DNA of 38,095 bases from an uncultured Synechococcus sp. (lineage in GTDB: Bacteria; Cyanobacteriota; Cyanobacteriia; PCC-6307; Cyanobiaceae): positions 1 to 38,095 of the forward strand of contig CAJWZN010000001.1 in assembly GCA_913050105.1 (NCBI GenBank), written 5' to 3'. Under the pieces are notes generated by a model. That model saw nothing but the letters and a program-made list of their open reading frames with translations. It had not been told where the DNA came from and made no database searches. A program made the position numbers and the translations under genes. This document shows positions 7,928 to 14,814 of the stretch, piece by piece. Each line of letters opens with the position of its first letter. The first letter of the stretch is position 1.

Positions 7928-8392
7928 ATGTTTCCTCGGTCGGTTGAATCCGCTACATCCCAGGTTCAACACTCCGTGGAGATCGCCATAGAGAACATGA
8001 CTTCCGGATCCAGTGGTGATGCGCTGGTTGGAATTGATGATGTGCAGAAATCTCTGAATCGATCCAGAGCATCGGTTTATCGATACACCAACACCGACAC
8101 AAGAAACCTCAATCCCCCGTTCAACCCTCGCAAGCTCAATCCTGAATTTCGAAGTGATCAGAAAGATCCTCTTCTGTTTCACCCCAATGAGGTTGCTCGT
8201 TTCGCCAAGGATGTTCTGAGGATCAAGGAAGTCACTGTTGAGGTTCTGAATTCACCTTCAACGGCAACGCAGCAGATGCTTGGGGCCATTCTTGAAGAGC
8301 TCAAAGGAATTCGAATTCATCTCGAATCGGTTAGCGATTTACCGGCAGATCTCGCTTCCCACCGAGATCGTAAGGATCGTCCTGCTGCGTGA
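7928..8392 (+). CDS. Helix-turn-helix protein, resolvase/excisionase-like DNA binder
   Basis: A 154-residue soluble protein. Residues about 34-75 read as a helix-turn-helix of the resolvase/MerR/excisionase sort: VGIDDVQKSLNRSRASVYRY, where the S-R-A-S-V-Y-R-Y stretch resembles a recognition helix, followed by a basic, proline-rich arm with LNPPFNPRKLNPE. A second helical segment (FHPNEVARFAKDVLRI) and a C-terminal amphipathic helix (QQMLGAILEELKGIRIHL) could mediate dimerisation. No catalytic recombinase domain is present, so I read it as a transcription factor or nucleoid protein rather than an enzyme. Start may be 7928 or the ATG at 7997. It begins a rightward run toward the ferredoxin; target unknown. 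Confidence 0.72.
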   Translation: MFPRSVESATSQVQHSVEIAIENMTSGSSGDALVGIDDVQKSLNRSRASVYRYTNTDTRNLNPPFNPRKLNPEFRSDQKDPLLFHPNEVARFAKDVLRIKEVTVEVLNSPSTATQQMLGAILEELKGIRIHLESVSDLPADLASHRDRKDRPAA

Positions 8393-8462
8393 ATTTTTCA
8401 GCGGTGACACAATTGAATGAACTTTGACTGGGATAAGGGGCTCGGCATGCCGGCCCAACAAC

Positions 8463-8768
8463 ATGGACTCACAACCTGCAGTCCCTCCACAAGACGACAG
8501 CCACGTTTCGTCTGAAGCCGGAGAGGAACCTTTCAGTCCGGGATTGCCCCTCCAAGCCCTCAGCGGTTTTATTCTCGCCTTGATGAGCGTTTCGCTCCCT
8601 TTGGTTGCGGTATTCACCGATCGCGAATCCACGTCGGACCGTCTGATTCCGGCAGCCCTCGAACGCGATGAATCTCAGTCGACTCCCCCCCTCACCGTCC
8701 TCCGACCTGGTGCACCTTCTGGTGGTGAACCCAGCGGGCAGTCGTCACCAGTACGACTATTGCCTTGA
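8463..8768 (+). CDS. Small single-span membrane protein (unrecognised)
   Basis: A predicted 101-residue protein with an acidic, proline-rich N terminus (about 28 residues), one hydrophobic helix at about 30-52 (LQALSGFILALMSVSLPLVA) and a polar, low-complexity tail. It lies between the helix-turn-helix gene and the pyrophosphatase-like gene in the same direction. Its last 101 nt overlap the start of the latter in another frame, which is unusual here, where overlaps are mostly 1-8 nt. A 10-bp palindrome (CGGCATGCCG, 8443-8452) lies just before the ATG. I do not recognise the family. The membrane helix favours a real gene, but the long overlap keeps confidence moderate. Confidence 0.5.
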   Translation: MDSQPAVPPQDDSHVSSEAGEEPFSPGLPLQALSGFILALMSVSLPLVAVFTDRESTSDRLIPAALERDESQSTPPLTVLRPGAPSGGEPSGQSSPVRLLP

Positions 8769-9177
8769 TACTGAACTGCTGGTTCTGAAGCGGGTGCTGG
8801 ATTCTTCCATCCGTCATCCCTTCGATCATGGGTTTGTTCCCAACACCAAGGCACTGAACGGAGGCCCACTGGCGGCCATGGTGATTGCCGCCGAGCCCCT
8901 CCCCACAGGCTGTCTGATCCGAGCTCGTCCGATCGGGTTACTGGAGCTGCATGAGCAAAGTCAGTGCCTCAGCACCTTGCTGTGTATTCCGGATGCCGAC
9001 CCACGTCAGGATGCGATTCAGAGCATTCGTCAGATCGCGCCGGCACAGCTGGAAGAGATCGCTGAATTCTTCCGGACCATCCGTAATCTCGAGGGTGGGT
9101 CAGTTCTGCGTCAGGGGTGGCGCGATGCAGATGCGGTACCGCCGTTGTTGAAGCGCTGTGCTGCGGCAGCACGCTGA
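8668..9177 (+). CDS. Family I pyrophosphatase-like protein, active site lost
   Basis: The 169-residue sequence aligns along its length with soluble family I inorganic pyrophosphatases: VNPAGSRHQYDY, DHGFVPNTKAL, GCLIRARPIGLLEL and EEIAEFFRTIRNLEGGSVL. The catalytic residues are mostly missing. The metal-binding D-G-D-P-x-D signature reads N64-G-G66-P-L-A69, the D-E-x-G-x-D-x-K loop reads EQSQCLST (96-103), and the usual Tyr-Lys pair before LE is Ile138-Arg139. One conserved Arg (R42) remains. The fold is probably kept but hydrolysis of pyrophosphate is unlikely, so I leave the ppa symbol off. The start MNLSRLPPSP is chosen because similarity begins there. Confidence 0.87.
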   Translation: MNLSRLPPSPSSDLVHLLVVNPAGSRHQYDYCLDTELLVLKRVLDSSIRHPFDHGFVPNTKALNGGPLAAMVIAAEPLPTGCLIRARPIGLLELHEQSQCLSTLLCIPDADPRQDAIQSIRQIAPAQLEEIAEFFRTIRNLEGGSVLRQGWRDADAVPPLLKRCAAAAR

Positions 9178-9216
9178 ACATCTAATGGTCGTAGCCCCCA
9201 GCCGAATGCTTGTAGG

Positions 9217-9230
9217 TTGGTGCGCACCAA
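9217..9230. promoter_or_regulatory. Perfect 14-bp palindrome before the ferredoxin gene
   Basis: TTGGTGCGCACCAA reads identically on both strands and ends 15 bp before the GTG start of the ferredoxin gene. Length, perfect symmetry and position fit a dimeric repressor site. As RNA it could form only a short hairpin, so a DNA operator is the better guess. Regulator unknown. Confidence 0.5.
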
Positions 9231-9245
9231 TACCACCGTTGCGCC

Positions 9246-9605
9246 GTGCCCACCATCCAATATGAGCAGGAAGGACAGCAAGTTGGATGCATTGAAGGTG
9301 CCAATTTGCGCAAAGCGTCATTGGATGCTGGGGTCAATCCCTACAACGGTGTCAACAACCTCAACAATTGCAGTGGTGTCGGTCAGTGCGGTACCTGCGT
9401 GATGGAAATCGTCGAGGGTCTTGAAAACCTTTCACCTCGCAGCGACGTTGAAGAGGTCTATCTGGCCGACCGGCCGGCCAACTTTCGTCTCAGCTGCCGC
9501 GCCAGCGTCTTTGGTGACGTCACAGTACGTACACGCCCCGCAGACGGAGTCGGACGGGGTTCCAACAGCCTGGTGGGTGCTGTTAAGGCCTTGTTCGGAC
9601 GCTGA
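9246..9605 (+). CDS. 2Fe-2S ferredoxin with CX5CX2C cluster motif
   Basis: A 119-residue soluble electron carrier. Likely cluster ligands are Cys42, Cys48, Cys51 (NCSGVGQCGTC) and Cys84 (RLSCRAS). The CX5CX2C spacing is closer to adrenodoxin/bacterial-type ferredoxins than to the CX4CX2C of photosynthetic PetF. The C terminus carries about 25 extra residues ending LVGAVKALFGR. The start is GTG at 9246, giving MPTIQYEQEGQQ; no in-frame ATG lies near. The stop overlaps the next start (TGATG), so the ArsC/Spx-like protein is coupled to it. A perfect palindrome lies 15 bp upstream. A role outside the main photosynthetic chain is likely; partner unknown. Confidence 0.9.
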   Translation: MPTIQYEQEGQQVGCIEGANLRKASLDAGVNPYNGVNNLNNCSGVGQCGTCVMEIVEGLENLSPRSDVEEVYLADRPANFRLSCRASVFGDVTVRTRPADGVGRGSNSLVGAVKALFGR

Positions 9606-9976
9606 TGTCGAGCGAGTCGGAGTCGCTGACGGTCTTCTGTTACAGCCGCTGCAGTACATGCCGCAAAGCCCTCGCATGGCTCGATGCAGAGGGTATTGCT
9701 TATTCAGTGGTTGATATCACGTCAAATCCTCCGACTCGTGAGCAGATCAAATCTGCTGTCAATCAATTAGGGGACCGCAAGCTGCTGTTCAATACAAGTG
9801 GCAAAAGTTATCGCTCTGTGGGGGCTGCTGTTATCAAGGCGATGACTGAAGACGAAGCCCTCGATGCTTTGGCAGCAGATGGCCGCTTGATCAAGAGACC
9901 CTTTCTCCAGAGGTCCAATGGCGGTGTGTTGGTTGGTTTCAAGGCTGATCTCTGGGCTGAGACGTTGAAGGGTTGA
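9605..9976 (+). CDS. ArsC/Spx-family thioredoxin-fold protein
   Basis: A 123-residue thioredoxin-fold protein of the arsenate reductase/Spx/YffB type. The redox motif is YSRCSTCRKALAWL with Cys16 and Cys19, and the family's C-terminal pattern LIKRPFLQRSNGGVLVGF is clear. Arsenate reduction is possible, but a CSTC motif is also typical of Spx/MgsR-like members that act as redox regulators or glutathione-dependent reductases, so substrate is open. Its ATG overlaps the ferredoxin stop by 1 nt, suggesting the pair work in one redox process. The 3' end overlaps the convergent membrane-protein gene by 38 nt. Confidence 0.85.
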   Translation: MSSESESLTVFCYSRCSTCRKALAWLDAEGIAYSVVDITSNPPTREQIKSAVNQLGDRKLLFNTSGKSYRSVGAAVIKAMTEDEALDALAADGRLIKRPFLQRSNGGVLVGFKADLWAETLKG

Positions 9977-11405
9977 AATTCAAGCCGTCCAGTTCGCTGA
10001 TGAGTTCAGCCACTCCTCCCTGATCACGCAGCTGACGGAAGCTCGAAAGCTTCAGTTCCTCGAGCATGGAAGCCATCAGGATTTGGCTTCGTTCCAGAAT
10101 CGGACCATCTTCAAGGACCCGAGCCAGTTCTTCCCAGAACCGATCCAGGGTGTTCGTTCCGAGGCTGCTTAAGACCTCATCTTGTGTTCCCAGTCGTTCC
10201 CCGGTCCTGCGCGACACATTCAGCAGGGAATCCACAGCGCCGCTCGCGAGTTGTCGGCTGATTGATTCCGGTGCCAAACCCTCTGCGAGGTTATTGCGGA
10301 GCACGTGATGAAGCAGCTCCACCAGTTGGGGGCGCAGGGATGGTCCCACCTGAACCATGAGCAGCGGCACCCATAAGCGCAGCAATTCAATCAGTTCAGG
10401 CTGTGCCTTCAGATCTGTGCTCTGGTGTGAGCAGAGGCTGCGGATCCTTTGGGGGAGCTGGGGTGAGCGGATGAGCTGCTGTAGTGCGTCCACCACGCGG
10501 ATGGTGATCACCTCAAACAGCTCGAGGGCCAGTAGCGCCACCACACCTCGGCTGATCACAGCCCGCAGTGGCTCCAGCTGAATCAGATTGGCTGCCGACA
10601 ATCGTTCTGTCACCGGAACGATCCGCAACACCCTGCCGATTGGAAGCAGCAGGGGGAGATCGATCCATCGCCTCAGCAGCGCATCACGCCATCTGATCGC
10701 TGGATAGCGCTGTCGCAGACGCAGGCTTCTCAGGCCAATATCCAGCAAAAACAAGAGCTGGAAAGGGAGGTCAATCCTCCAACTCAGATCTGTTGGCTGA
10801 CCGCTGGCATCGATGCTTCTCCAGTAGTTGATCTCAACCAGGGGCAGAATCTGCCTCCGCCAGAACTGCCTTTCATCAGTCCAGGTCACTTGCTTCAGGT
10901 AGTCAGACCCCAGCAGCTGTGTTGCTGCCGCACGTGCCGATTCCTCCTCTGCTCTGGTGCGCAGCAGGCTTTTGATCTTTTCGAGGGCACCGGTGTTTCC
11001 AGAGCTCACAAAAGGGTTGGTGTCCATCAGCCGCTGCGTGAGCTCCAGCTGTTGTTCCAACAGTGAAATAACCAGCGGATCGCTTAATTCACGATTGTTG
11101 AGGGCCAGATCCAGGGCGTTGAACTGCTCTCTGTAAAGGCGGGTGCTGCGATGCGGCTCAATCCCTTTGACCTTGTCGTAGTGCGGTGTGATGTCTGGCA
11201 GCCAGGGCAATGGCACCACCAGTGGCAGCGTCGGGAGTGGATAAAGATTGCGCTGAAGCCAGAAATTTCGCAGGGGGATATAGCTGACGTCAAAGAGCAC
11301 CCAGGCCAGGTTGGCCACTGCTATCAGAGCAATGGTTTGGTCCCAGCGATGCCATGGACGCTGATGCGGTAGTCGGGGCAATCCCTGCCAGCGCGGTCGG
11401 ATCAT
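9939..11405 (-). CDS. Conserved cyanobacterial membrane protein, function unknown
   Basis: A 488-residue protein. A hydrophobic helix near the N terminus (TIALIAVANLAWVLFDVSYI), a second near the middle (LPFQLLFLLDIGLRSL) and a third (AVISRGVVALLALELFEVIT) anchor it, separated by long soluble helical stretches with many Arg and Gln; the C-terminal 150 residues look cytosolic and helical. I recognise this only as a type found in cyanobacteria, and no enzyme motif is apparent; an ion-transport role cannot be supported. The start MIRPRWQGL (11405) is preferred over 11459 since it clears the divergent lepB region. lepB starts 73 bp away on the other strand. Confidence 0.75.
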   Translation of the reverse strand: MIRPRWQGLPRLPHQRPWHRWDQTIALIAVANLAWVLFDVSYIPLRNFWLQRNLYPLPTLPLVVPLPWLPDITPHYDKVKGIEPHRSTRLYREQFNALDLALNNRELSDPLVISLLEQQLELTQRLMDTNPFVSSGNTGALEKIKSLLRTRAEEESARAAATQLLGSDYLKQVTWTDERQFWRRQILPLVEINYWRSIDASGQPTDLSWRIDLPFQLLFLLDIGLRSLRLRQRYPAIRWRDALLRRWIDLPLLLPIGRVLRIVPVTERLSAANLIQLEPLRAVISRGVVALLALELFEVITIRVVDALQQLIRSPQLPQRIRSLCSHQSTDLKAQPELIELLRLWVPLLMVQVGPSLRPQLVELLHHVLRNNLAEGLAPESISRQLASGAVDSLLNVSRRTGERLGTQDEVLSSLGTNTLDRFWEELARVLEDGPILERSQILMASMLEELKLSSFRQLRDQGGVAELISELDGLNFNPSTSQPRDQP

Positions 11406-11478
11406 CGGCAGATGCGGGGCGGCAGGGCTGCGCAGAACATCACCCCTATCGTGAACCAACTCTTCCCGAACAGGCCCG

Positions 11479-12156
11479 TTGGCAGTCGACGAATCAAAGA
11501 CGAAGGAGGCACAGCTTCATCCGTTCTGGGACTTCTGGGGCCCGATCGTGTTCATGTTGGCCCTCTATCTGGGTATTCGTCAGTTTCTGGTCGAAGCCCG
11601 CTACATCCCGTCCGGCTCAATGCAGCCGGGTCTGAAGATTCAGGATCGATTGCTGGTCGACAAAATCACGTACAAAACCAGATCTCCGCAGCGCGGGGAG
11701 ATCGTGGTGTTCAATTCCCCCTATGCGTTTGATCCAGCGTTGCGATCGCCGCAGAAGCCTTCCGCTTTGATCTGCGGCCTGGTGAACCTGCCGTTACTGG
11801 GTCTTATTCCCGGTCTCGGCGATCCCGCATGTGATGCCTACATCAAGCGAGTGGTTGGGGTGGCCGGAGACCGTGTCGTTGTTGGCCCAACCGGTGGGGT
11901 CATCCTCAACGGAGAGCCATTGGAGGAGCCTTACGTAGAACAACGCTGCCCGTTAAACGTTCAGGGAATGAGCCCCTGCCGCACCCTCAGCATCACCGTG
12001 CCTGAAGGCTCAGTGCTTGTGCTGGGGGACAATCGCGCCAACAGCTGGGACAGCCGCTTCTGGCCTGGAAGTCCATTCCTTCCACAGCAAGAGATTCTCG
12101 GCAGGGCCGTCGTTCGCTTCTGGCCGCCGAACCGAATCGGTTTACTCAGCGACTGA
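11479..12156 (+). CDS. lepB: Signal peptidase I
   Basis: Cuts signal peptides from exported proteins at the outer face of the cytoplasmic or thylakoid membrane. The 225-residue product has one N-terminal membrane helix (about 20-38), the catalytic Ser47 in YIPSGSMQPGL, the general base Lys123 in AYIKRVVGVAGD, and box E GDNRANSWDSRFW. The only credible start is TTG at 11479: an in-frame TGA lies at 11452 and the next ATG is inside the membrane helix. A weak start may limit expression. It diverges from the membrane-protein gene and overlaps the convergent dihydroorotase-like gene by 11 nt. Confidence 0.96.
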   Translation: MAVDESKTKEAQLHPFWDFWGPIVFMLALYLGIRQFLVEARYIPSGSMQPGLKIQDRLLVDKITYKTRSPQRGEIVVFNSPYAFDPALRSPQKPSALICGLVNLPLLGLIPGLGDPACDAYIKRVVGVAGDRVVVGPTGGVILNGEPLEEPYVEQRCPLNVQGMSPCRTLSITVPEGSVLVLGDNRANSWDSRFWPGSPFLPQQEILGRAVVRFWPPNRIGLLSD

Positions 12157-13405
12157 GGCCGCAGGCCGTTACGCGGCCCTGGAGTGTTTCCCCTAGCCAG
12201 GGGAGATTGGCGGCTCCCGGTGCTGCAGGATCGTCGCGGCACACCGTCCAGTGATGGTTGGGGTCAAACAGCAACCAGCGTCGACTGCCAACCGTCAGCG
12301 TTTCCGCTGGTCTGTCCAGGAAGGCTGAGGGGCCGAAGCTGAGGGCCTGCCACAGCTCTTCAACGCTGAAACTTCCCTCTCGCACCAGGGCCGACCAGAG
12401 GGCAGGAAGCACCAGGTGGTGGCCACTCAGGCCAGGGGGTCGTTGATCGATCGGCAGCAGCATGTCCTCCTGATCCAGAGGAACAGCGTGCACCGCAACG
12501 GCATGAATCAGTCCGTCCCGAAGGGCCGATCGCAAACTGCTGCGGTCTGTTTTGCCCCCCAGAGATGGACGTATGCCCCAACCTGGCTCTGCGCCACCAA
12601 GAGAGCCACGATCCGCCAGAAGGTGCCACCAGCACACACTGGATAACGGTCGTGCTTCGACCTGTTGCAGCGCGTTAACGGCCTCTCCGGTGGAAAGGTT
12701 CATCAGGCGCAGTTGACGATCAGGATGGCGTTGTTGGAGGGTCAGCAGCTGGTTCAGGGGCTGCAGCTCACTGGCCAGGGGGTCCGGTGGCCAGCCAGCC
12801 CTGAGAGTTTCGACGCCCTCTCGCACGAAACCGTCACCCTGCAGAAGGGGATCTCTGGCGGCAAGAAGCACTGGGCAAGACCCCATTTCTCCCAGTGCCA
12901 GTCCCCGTTCCAGTAACGCGATCGGGATCATCTGATCGTCGTCTGCCAGTCCGATGGCTCCGTGTTCGAGCAGGTCTGCATGGGGTGCCAGCTCCTCCCC
13001 GCGTCCACCGATGCTGAAACCTCCCCAGAGGGGAAGGTGTACGTCCGATGGATCAATGCTGAGAAGACCGAACAACCGTTCCGGCTGGTCTCGCCAGCTG
13101 TCTGCTCTTGGCAGCAGGGCCACCTGGCCGTAGCCGCCGGCGGCGGCGCAGCGGCGCAGGCTTGTCAGGGTCTCCAGGGTCCCGCTCACTGGGGTTGGGA
13201 GCAGTGAATGGGGGTCCACCAGGCATGGCGCCAGGAGTTGATCAGGTGCAGATGTTGGGTTGAGCCCCAACGCTATGCCGCGTTCCCGGGCCTCGTCATC
13301 GAAGCCGATGAGAACTCCCCCCTCAATCAAAACGGCTCCCTGCTGCAGCGGGATCCCAGGACCACGCAAGATCCGAACCGGATCCAGCAACAGGGTGTCT
13401 TGCAT
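12146..13405 (-). CDS. Dihydroorotase-like amidohydrolase, probably inactive
   Basis: The 419-residue product has the dihydroorotase layout: an N-terminal beta segment (LLLDPVRILRGPGIPLQQGA), a TIM-barrel-like centre, and a C-terminal beta piece with the typical SFSVEELWQALSFGPS and FDPNHHWTV. The metal motif D-x-H-x-H-L-R reads D64-P-H66-S-L-L-P, so the second His and the substrate Arg are lost, and no T-D-H-A-P-H motif follows (AVAVHAVPL instead). This resembles the pseudo-dihydroorotases that, in some bacteria, support aspartate transcarbamoylase structurally. A regulatory or structural role is an inference. The start lies 4 nt after the phosphatase gene, so both are co-transcribed. Confidence 0.82.
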   Translation of the reverse strand: MQDTLLLDPVRILRGPGIPLQQGAVLIEGGVLIGFDDEARERGIALGLNPTSAPDQLLAPCLVDPHSLLPTPVSGTLETLTSLRRCAAAGGYGQVALLPRADSWRDQPERLFGLLSIDPSDVHLPLWGGFSIGGRGEELAPHADLLEHGAIGLADDDQMIPIALLERGLALGEMGSCPVLLAARDPLLQGDGFVREGVETLRAGWPPDPLASELQPLNQLLTLQQRHPDRQLRLMNLSTGEAVNALQQVEARPLSSVCWWHLLADRGSLGGAEPGWGIRPSLGGKTDRSSLRSALRDGLIHAVAVHAVPLDQEDMLLPIDQRPPGLSGHHLVLPALWSALVREGSFSVEELWQALSFGPSAFLDRPAETLTVGSRRWLLFDPNHHWTVCRDDPAAPGAANLPWLGETLQGRVTACGLSR

Positions 13406-13409
13406 GGGA

Positions 13410-14738
13410 TCAGAGGGCGCCCGCCGCGGTTCGGTCGATCACGCTGCCGAAGTGGGAGGTGAGATTCAGGCAGGTCACCACTGCAGGCTGGCCTGGATCG
13501 TCAGCGATGTCGACCACCGTCACGCCGCCATTGCCTTGCTTCACAGCCCAGATATCGGCTGGTGTTAGGCCAAGGAGATCGCAGAGAATGGTTTTGTTGA
13601 CGGCGTCATGGGCCACCACCAGAGCGGTTTCGTTGGGCTTGAGCCCGTTCGCGATCTCTTTCCAGCTGTTCACTGACCGGGTCCAGACGTCCTGGATGGT
13701 TTCTCCTTCCGGCATCTGCACCGTTTCAGGGGATGTCTTCCAGGTGTCAAGAAGTTCCGCCCAGTCGGCGCGGATTTCTGATTCGAGCTTTCCTTCCCAT
13801 ACCCCGTGCCCGATCTCCACGAGTCCGTCGATCTGTGTGAGAGGCACATCGGAGTGAGCCTCGAGGATGATCCGTGCGGTTTCGGTTGGGCGGGAGAGGG
13901 TGCTGCTCCAGGCTCGATCGATCGCAACGTCTTTTAAAAAGTCTCCGGCCGCGGCAGCTTGACGTCGACCATTGTCATTGAGAGGAATGTCGATCTGTCC
14001 TTGAAATCGTCCGGCTTTGTTCCAGTCGGTTTCGCCATGTCGCACCAGGATCAGCCTTGCGCCCTTGCTTCTCGCCGGCAGAGGTTGCAGGTGAGTGGTG
14101 CTGTTCAGACATTCGATCTGAACCTGAGGCCCATTGGTTCCAGGCCGCAGGTTGAACACCGAAAGTGATGTGTTGTCGACCCGAAGCCGTCGAAATCCAT
14201 GCTCGGGTTCCCCAAGCATTGTCAGCATCAGACAGCGCAGAATCGCATTGTGGGCGACGACCAGCACGGTGCTGTCCTGCTCCACAGGATGACGTTCGAT
14301 AAGCGTGTGGATGAACCCCCGGGCTTGCTGCATCAGCTCGGCCAGAGGTCTGTAGCGGCTTCCATCACGCCGCTGTAATTCCAGCTCAAGTGGTTGTTGT
14401 TTCCAGATGCCGTAGGCCTCGGGATGCTGGTCTTTGAGTTCATCGATGCTCATTCCGGCCCAGGGCTCGAGATCCACCTCAAGCAGGCCGTCATCAAAAA
14501 CCGTGGCGGGGGCCTGGCCGCCGCGGGCTTCCAACAGTGATGCCGTGGTGGCTGCGGCGCGCTGCAGCCTTGAGCTGTAAATCGCATCCAGCGACACATC
14601 CCCCAGGCTGGCCCCAAGACATCGGGCCTGTTCATGACCCTGGTCGCTCAGATTGGATTGGTCGTCACGACCCTGGATGCGACGGTCCAGGTTGAAGCTG
14701 CTCAGACCGTGGCGGACCAGGAGTAGACGGAGGGTCAC
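13410..14738 (-). CDS. Tandem histidine phosphatase (phosphoglycerate-mutase-like), two domains
   Basis: A 442-residue protein made of two consecutive histidine-phosphatase domains. Domain 1 (about 1-215) has LLVRHGLSSFN with catalytic His10, SSRLQRA, LLEVDLEPWAGM and VVAHNAILR. Domain 2 (from about 225) has LVRHGETDWN, SSTLSRPTETA, LVEIGHGVWEGK and VVAHDAVNK. Both catalytic sets look intact. Such proteins are annotated as phosphoglycerate mutase, but cofactor-independent phosphoserine phosphatase or alpha-ribazole phosphatase activity is equally possible in cyanobacteria. It is transcribed ahead of the dihydroorotase-like gene and diverges from the CPBP protease gene with 76 bp between. Confidence 0.9.
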   Translation of the reverse strand: MTLRLLLVRHGLSSFNLDRRIQGRDDQSNLSDQGHEQARCLGASLGDVSLDAIYSSRLQRAAATTASLLEARGGQAPATVFDDGLLEVDLEPWAGMSIDELKDQHPEAYGIWKQQPLELELQRRDGSRYRPLAELMQQARGFIHTLIERHPVEQDSTVLVVAHNAILRCLMLTMLGEPEHGFRRLRVDNTSLSVFNLRPGTNGPQVQIECLNSTTHLQPLPARSKGARLILVRHGETDWNKAGRFQGQIDIPLNDNGRRQAAAAGDFLKDVAIDRAWSSTLSRPTETARIILEAHSDVPLTQIDGLVEIGHGVWEGKLESEIRADWAELLDTWKTSPETVQMPEGETIQDVWTRSVNSWKEIANGLKPNETALVVAHDAVNKTILCDLLGLTPADIWAVKQGNGGVTVVDIADDPGQPAVVTCLNLTSHFGSVIDRTAAGAL

Positions 14739-14791
14739 GGTGCAGGATCATGGCGCGGCCATCGTATGGGTCAAGCGATTCCAGGGGACAA

Positions 14792-14810
14792 TCAGCTGCA
14801 GTTGAGCTGA
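14792..14810. repeat. Inverted repeat at the CPBP ribosome-binding region
   Basis: TCAGCT (14792-14797) and AGCTGA (14805-14810) are complementary with a 7-nt spacer, and the second arm ends 4 nt before the GTG start. As RNA it would sit over the ribosome-binding site. Six pairs only, so weak. Confidence 0.35.
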
Positions 14811-14814
14811 CCGG

